Shown here in pieces: positions 59,102 through 64,000 of a stretch of 64,000 nt of DNA (positions are counted from its first letter, which is position 1; each line of letters starts with the position of its first letter). A program made the translations under genes and the position numbers. The stretch lies in the NCBI GenBank assembly GCA_037957365.1, contig JARHVA010001191.1, positions 1,087,001-1,151,000 of the forward strand, in the 5' to 3' direction. Below the pieces are notes generated by a model. That model did no database searches. It worked only from the letters and a program-made list of their open reading frames with translations, and was not told the origin of the DNA. Source of the stretch: Torreya grandis (Eukaryota > Streptophyta > Pinopsida > Cupressales > Taxaceae).

Positions 59102-62080
59102 AGAGTCATCTAGCTTACTTGCGTCAACAATTTTTTTTTGAAAATCATAAGGAAAAAGAAGCAATCTCAAAAGCACATCTATCTTAGATCAAGTCAAGAC
59201 ATCAATCCATTACTGATTTTGTATTCCTTAGGGGATCTAATAAACATGTTATTAACCAAATAAATGTGAATAGAACCATTATTAATAGTCATGAAGGCAT
59301 CCTAGATGCCTTTTATCATCATTATTCAAAGGTATTTAAATCTACAAGAGTGGATGATGCAACACTTCAAACCTACCTTGAAGTTACCTTAAATATGGGG
59401 GTTCGAGTTATCACTAACACTGTGATCAATTCTCAATTGATTGTTTACACTAGGCATTACTCTCAATGGTGGATCATAAAGCTCTTGGATTGAATGGCTT
59501 ACCTTGTGATTTATATAAAAATATATGATCAACTCCAGAACATGATCTCCACAAAGTTTACTAGGAAGCCCTTATCACGGGCTCTCATGGTGCTATCATT
59601 AATTAAGGTTATATTAAACTTCTTCCCACAACAGGTGAACCTTCTTTGATTACTAGTTGTAGGCAAATTACATTATCAAATGTTCCATATGAAATCATTT
59701 CCAAGGCAGTAACACTCAAGATTAAGCCTTATCTTCATAAAATTATTTTAGCTCATCAAATAGGTTTTATGTCAAGAAGAATTATTCTTGATAATATTAT
59801 TATAGTAGTTGAAGGTATGTCATGGGTAGCTTATTATAATCATGACACAATTTTTACCAAATTATATTTTTCCAAAGCTTATGATAAAATAAAGTGGCCC
59901 TTTGTAATTTCTATGGTTGAAAAGTTAGGCCTTGGGACTACTTTTGTTCGTCATGTTTAGATGTTTTTAATACTAATGCCAAAATATGCATATCATGAAA
60001 TTTATCTCCAGACATTGAATTACAACGCTCTATAATACAAGGTTGCCCTCTTGCTCTGTCTGTATTTATTTTAGCAGTAGATGCCCTTGGTCATCTTCTT
60101 AGAAGTTATGCTAATGTTGGTTTGATCTATGAAATTTCTCTTCCACATTACCTTGATCAACGTATTTACAGTTAGTTTATAGATGATACCTTCCTTCTTC
60201 TAGAAGCACAAGAAAGGTGTATTGGCAATGCTCTTAGTTGTTTAGACACTTATTGTAGAGCTTCAGGCTCTATGATAAACTAGTATAAAACACAAGGTAT
60301 TCACATGTCCTATGTTGATCCTCCTCATTTGGATTTGAAGTATCAATGAAAGTGGCTTAAGACTGATACTTATTGTACACTTCTAGGCATGCACCATTTG
60401 TGTTTTAAACTAATCCAACACAGTTTTGGCATCATGTGCTTAATAAGGTTAAGACAAAAGTTGTAAAATGGATTAACCAACCGTTATCTTTGGTAGTTAA
60501 ATTCATAGTTTGCTTAAATTTTTTGTAGAACTTGCATATTTACTATTCTTCCTTTATGGCCCCCTCTCAGAGTGCCTACAAAAATTTGGATAGAGTTCTT
60601 TAAAATTTATTTTGAGGAAATAATCATAGTCAAAAATACTTTACCAAAGTGGCCTGACAACTTATATGATGGATAAATATGTGGGAGCTATTGGTTTTCC
60701 TAATTCTTATATGTAAGGTCTTTTTTCGTTATCAAGTGGGTAATTTGCTTGCTAGAAAGAGATGAGGCTTGGAAGATTATTGTGCACTACAAGGTTTCTA
60801 AAGATCTTTCTAGTGGTAGTAAAATATGGGGTCATACCCATTGGCTGAAACGGTTAGTTACTCTTGCATTAGTTAAAATTCAAGGTTCTATCATATTGTA
60901 ACAAATATGGAAAGGTTGGGACAATATATAGTCTTTACTTACTTGGGACATGTCAAAGTGTGATGCTCAACACCTTTCCCTTCATTCCATTTGGTGGTCT
61001 TTGTGTTTGTCCAATTATGAAGGGCCATTACCTTGGGATAAAACTTGTTAGAATATTCGATTTCATCACAAAGGAATATTGCACATAGGAGATATTATAA
61101 ATCAACATAGTGGCGCTCTTTTAGATTGGTTCTCTTTTCAAAGAAAATTTAAACTTGTAGCCAAATATAAAAGAACTTTTGAGGATATTATGAACAAAGT
61201 GGAGGCAATGATCATTTCTAGATCAGGGTTTCACTCCAGTCATCGTTGGTGGGATGTTTGGTGTTGGGCAAATCAAGATGCATTATCTAAACTTTCCATT
61301 AGTATGGCTTCACTTTGGTGCAAGATAAAATCTTTTTTGTTAGTTAAGCTTAATCAACGCTGGGGCATTCATGATGTGGAAGCCACTTAGGGCCAATATT
61401 TTCAAGATCTCTGGAAGCATGTGGCTCAACCAAAAGTGATTTTTTTTGCTTGGTCACCTTTGCATCAGACGTTGCCCATTAGTCAAAGATTGCAAGATTT
61501 TTGAATAGAAGACTCCAAATGCCCAGTGTGTGGAGAATTGAATTCCTTTCAACCTATTTTTATGGCTTGCTGTATTGATAAATAATTGTGGCAATGGGTG
61601 GATTCGATTCTAGGCCTCACATATGCTACTCTTTCTATGCATCACGTTTTTCTAGGAGATAATATTGCCAATACAAGGTTGAATGTGCTTTGGCATGCTC
61701 TTAGACTTCAAATTTTATTTGAAATTTAGAAAATTAAATTACATCTTTATTTTCAAAAGTAATTATCATTCATTGCAATTAAGTATCCTTACCTCAATCA
61801 CCATGCAGCGACACATCCAAGCAGAAAAAAATCTTGTAAAATTTACTTACTTCAAAAAAATTCTAAGTTTATTATAATTTCTTAACCTTCTTATTACCCT
61901 TAACTTATTTAATGTTCACTTGTTAATACTCTTATTCTAATATTCTATTTTTAATCTAATAAAAATTCAAGTATTTTGAGGACTACCTCAACAAGTCTAC
62001 AACTCCTCTTAAATAATAAGATTTTTGTAATATTTATTTCAAGCTTAATTATTTATTTCTTTTAATTTTATTTCCTTCAC
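59102..62080 (+). mobile_element. 5'-truncated plant L1-type LINE
   Basis: Coding similarity to plant LINE RT and its C-terminal zinc finger runs on the plus strand from about 59140 to 61740. The endonuclease and ORF1 are absent, as in typical 5' truncation. No clear poly-A tail or target duplication is seen. Right of it, 62085-62140 resumes sequence like unit 1 near 30535-30590, so about 1.3 kb of unit sequence expected before that point is missing; the LINE may sit at a deletion breakpoint. Confidence 0.8.
59140..61740 (+). pseudogene. LINE reverse transcriptase with zf-RVT, broken
   Basis: Motifs in order are FYHHYSKVFKS (about 59305), ITLSNVPYEIISKAVTLKIK (59665-59725), HQIGFMSRRIILDNI, YFSKAYDKIKWPF (about 59865-59905), IQGCPLALSVFILAVDAL (about 60035-60090), and FIDDTFLLLE (about 60177-60206), where the Y/F-A-D-D box has Ile for Ala. 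Then YCRASGSMIN, and near the end PKVIFFAWSPLHQTLPISQR and CPVCGELNSFQPIFM, the zf-RVT zinc finger (about 61425-61570). Order and content match the L1-type LINE ORF2 of plants. Numerous stops and frameshifts. Confidence 0.85.
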
Positions 62081-62138
62081 TTTAGAAAATAGAAACATAC
62101 GATATTAAAATAAGAAACATAAGTCAAATTAATTATTT

Positions 62139-62680
62139 TGTGGGATCCAAGAAAGAGGGAACTCCGAGTTGAAAGTGGGTAAGTACAGTTAGATGTCCCA
62201 TGGGAGTGGCACAAACGTAGACGCAAGGGCAACATTAGATTTAAAGATTAAAGAATACGCTTCCCCCACCTGTCCTCTCATCCCTTTAAGAGTCTTCACC
62301 CTGTTTTCCGGCTGTACGACGGTGGAAGCGTGGCCAAGTTTTTACGATGTTTTTACGCGGAAAGCAGCCATTGCGATCCCTATAAAACTTTTAGTTGACG
62401 GTTTTCTGTTTCACCAGTTTCAGCTAAAATATCCAACACCCGTTGCCGTTGAAGAAGAGCAACAAATTAAAGTAAAGATTTGGATTGCTTTGATGCGAGG
62501 GTTACTTTCTGTGCTCTGCTTCATAATTCTACACCGTACAAATCCCTCACTTTGATTTAAACAAGTTTTTCTGTGAATCCCTTTCCAGGTCATACAAATC
62601 TGCGAAACAAAAGTTGAAGCAAAAGTTTTCATTTCTATTTTTTTTTTTGAGGTGAAAGGGATCGAATAGCGCCGATTGTA
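62139..62680 (+). promoter_or_regulatory. Promoter and leader of the CML gene
   Basis: Upstream of the CML start, tataaaac at 62381-62388 is a good TATA box; initiation would fall about 30 bp downstream and leave a leader of roughly 270 nt. TTGACG at 62395 is a W-box-like core. The region 62140-62448 is also present in truncated copies 1 and (partly) 2, which shows it was duplicated with the gene. A 20-codon upstream ORF (62493-62555) lies in the leader. Nothing here proves promoter activity. Confidence 0.6.
62493..62555 (+). CDS. Upstream ORF in the CML leader (20 codons)
   Basis: ATG at 62493 to TGA at 62555, encoding MRGLLSVLCFIILHRTNPSL, a small hydrophobic peptide. It ends 125 nt before the CML start and does not overlap it. 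If the mRNA starts near the TATA box at 62381, ribosomes would meet this ATG first, so it could lower CML translation. It is removed by the deletion in both truncated copies. Whether it is translated is unknown. Confidence 0.35.
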   Translation: MRGLLSVLCFIILHRTNPSL

Positions 62681-63334
62681 ATGGGATTCCCGTGGTTTAC
62701 CAGTCGGAAGAAAGCGTCGCCTACATCGCCGCGGCGGCAATCACAGGGTTTAAACATTTTCTCCTTCAAATCTCGACCGGAAAATTCGACGTCCGGCAAG
62801 GAAGTGTCAGCATGCGGACGCCGGGCGAATTCATCGACAAAGAACATTTCCACCGGCAGCGATGGCGCATTGAGGATTGATTGTCCGTTGCCGAGCGAGG
62901 CAGAGCTTCAAAATGTGTTCAACAAATTTGACGCCAACGGCGACGGCAAGATATCGCCGTCGGAGCTGGGCCACGTCATGCGTTTACTCGGCCATGATGC
63001 CACGGAGGATGAGGTCCGGTTGATGATGGCGGAGGGTGACTCGGATGGAGACGGGTACTTAGACTTGTCGGAATTCGTGGCGCTGAATACGGAGGGCGTG
63101 GACAGCGCGGCGATGTTGCAGGATTTAAAAGACGCGTTTAAAATGTATGACATGGACGGCAACGGATCCATTTCTCGCCATGAACTTCTTCACGTTTTGA
63201 GGTGGTTGGGAGAGAGTTGCAGTTTGGATGAGTGTGATCGTATGATCGCTGGAGTGGATGCTGACGGGGATGGCCAGGTCAGCTTCCCCGAGTTCTTCGC
63301 AATGATGTCAACCCCCCATTGCACTGCATGCTAA
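62681..63334 (+). CDS. Calmodulin-like protein with four EF-hands
   Basis: Intact 217-residue, intronless gene for a plant calmodulin-like Ca2+ sensor. Residues 1-67 form a basic, Ser/Arg-rich extension beginning MGFPWFTSRKK. Four canonical EF loops follow: DANGDGKISPSE (84-95), DSDGDGYLDLSE (120-131), DMDGNGSISRHE (157-168) and DADGDGQVSFPE (193-204). All have Asp at 1 and Glu at 12, so all should bind Ca2+. The protein ends HCTAC, a possible CaaX-type prenylation end. Calmodulin itself is about 149 residues; the N-terminal extension and sequence place this among CMLs, which relay Ca2+ signals to target proteins. The start has G at +4 and is the only ATG giving the full four-EF frame. The coding region is CpG-rich, unlike its surroundings. 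Two truncated copies lie upstream. Confidence 0.95.
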   Translation: MGFPWFTSRKKASPTSPRRQSQGLNIFSFKSRPENSTSGKEVSACGRRANSSTKNISTGSDGALRIDCPLPSEAELQNVFNKFDANGDGKISPSELGHVMRLLGHDATEDEVRLMMAEGDSDGDGYLDLSEFVALNTEGVDSAAMLQDLKDAFKMYDMDGNGSISRHELLHVLRWLGESCSLDECDRMIAGVDADGDGQVSFPEFFAMMSTPHCTAC

Positions 63335-63480
63335 TTAACTTGAATGCAGGTTTCATATTTGTTGAATGTATTTTCCGTATTTTTTTGAGTCCATCTTTTC
63401 TAGAAAAGAAATATTGATCTAATTTTAAAAGAGATCGCGACAAACGTTTTTAGTCCTTGTTTTCCAGGGAATTATAAGAA
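63335..63480 (+). other. CML 3' flank shared with copy 2
   Basis: The sequence after the stop (ttgaatgcaggtttcatatt, then ccatcttttctagaaaa and taaaagagat) is also found after truncated copy 2 (50410-50600), showing that the duplication extended beyond the coding region. No clear poly-A signal could be fixed. Confidence 0.6.
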
Positions 63481-64000
63481 ACCATTAAAATAATAATTTT
63501 TAAAGAATGAATCAATTAAAGATAAGATTTTTTTTTCAATTAAAATTTTAATTTAATTTTTACAATTTTTAAATAGAAAAAAATTATTTAAATTATTTAT
63601 TTTTTGTTTAATTAATTATAAGACAATTTTTCATATTTTTTAATACAAAATTTTTCAATTTTTAAAACAAAAAATTTAAGAAAAACATATATACGTATAT
63701 ATATATATTTTTTGGAATATTATGATTAATCCCTATAAATTTACGCATAGAACTCCACGTACTTACACATAGGCCGAAATCTTTGTATACACTTATTACT
63801 AATGCATCTTTTGCGACATAAATTTACGGGTTCATATTTTTTTCCAATATTATCGGCTATCTTATCTAAGTGCCATACGGCTGGCAAATCTGCAATGAAT
63901 ATTGACTGGCACTTTTGTCAATTAATCACGGCTGGCAGTCTGGCAGTTGCATGTATTGCTAACCTAAATTAAATAGATGCATGTCCTTCAAACGGAATTT
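63481..64000. other. AT-rich then low-copy-looking sequence at window end
   Basis: 63481-63720 is almost pure A/T with a (TA)-rich stretch (63690-63710). After 63720 CpG and mixed composition return, with ctggca repeated four times (63891-63945, twice as ggctggca). No gene is seen before the window ends. Confidence 0.5.

Noticed and set aside
62193..62555. 120-codon plus-strand frame overlapping the CML promoter
   Set aside because: Spans the TATA box, no recognised motif and no continuation in the duplicated promoter copies; only its last 20 codons could be translated as a uORF.
62420..63171. Antisense frames over the CML gene
   Set aside because: Mirror frames of a CpG-rich coding region; the plus strand has four canonical EF-hands.

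Overview
The window looks like gymnosperm, most likely conifer, nuclear DNA. It is very AT-rich and CpG-poor, with one compact, CpG-rich plant gene (a calmodulin-like protein, CML) in 64 kb. The rest is nested, heavily decayed retrotransposons: Ty3/gypsy, Ty1/copia, a plant L1-type LINE, and a Penelope-like fragment with a GIY-YIG domain, a class known in plants from conifers. No species can be named from sequence alone. All alignments were done by eye, so boundaries marked approximate may move by tens of bases.

Region 1 (1-26.5 kb). A minus-strand Ty3/gypsy element (A) has gag, protease, an extra RNase H, RT-RNase H and integrase at 7.7-13.1 kb, all full of stops. It is flanked by direct repeats of about 6.2-6.3 kb (487-6833, and 13132-13528 plus 20369-26165). 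If these are LTRs they are giant, and each carries a decayed gene of about 1,400 codons in the same sense as gag-pol. The right repeat is split by a second, coding-poor LTR element (B, 13529-20368). Bases 1-486 are an inverted copy of the sequence at the right end of the block (about 26035-26530).

Region 2 (25.5-63.5 kb). A segment ending in a CML gene occurs three times in direct orientation. Unit 1 is 25.5-45.1 kb, unit 2 is 47.2-50.6 kb and unit 3 is 50.7-63.5 kb. Only unit 3 has an intact gene (62681-63334, 217 aa, four EF-hands). Units 1 and 2 carry CML copies (44.6-45.1 and 50.0-50.4 kb) that share one internal deletion removing the start codon and EF-hands 1-2. Later insertions then split the units. 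In unit 1 these are LTR element C (30595-41746, TSD tttag; same family as B, gag plus an antisense plant mobile domain gene) and a 1.5-kb segment with a MATE-transporter fragment. In unit 3 they are a copia element (54409-59012, TSD acaaa) and a 5'-truncated LINE (about 59.1-62.1 kb). The Penelope-like fragment lies between units 1 and 2.

The only gene likely to be functional is the CML. It has a TATA box, a 20-codon upstream ORF and a CpG-rich coding region. Everything else is best read as a record of duplication, nested insertion and C-to-T decay.
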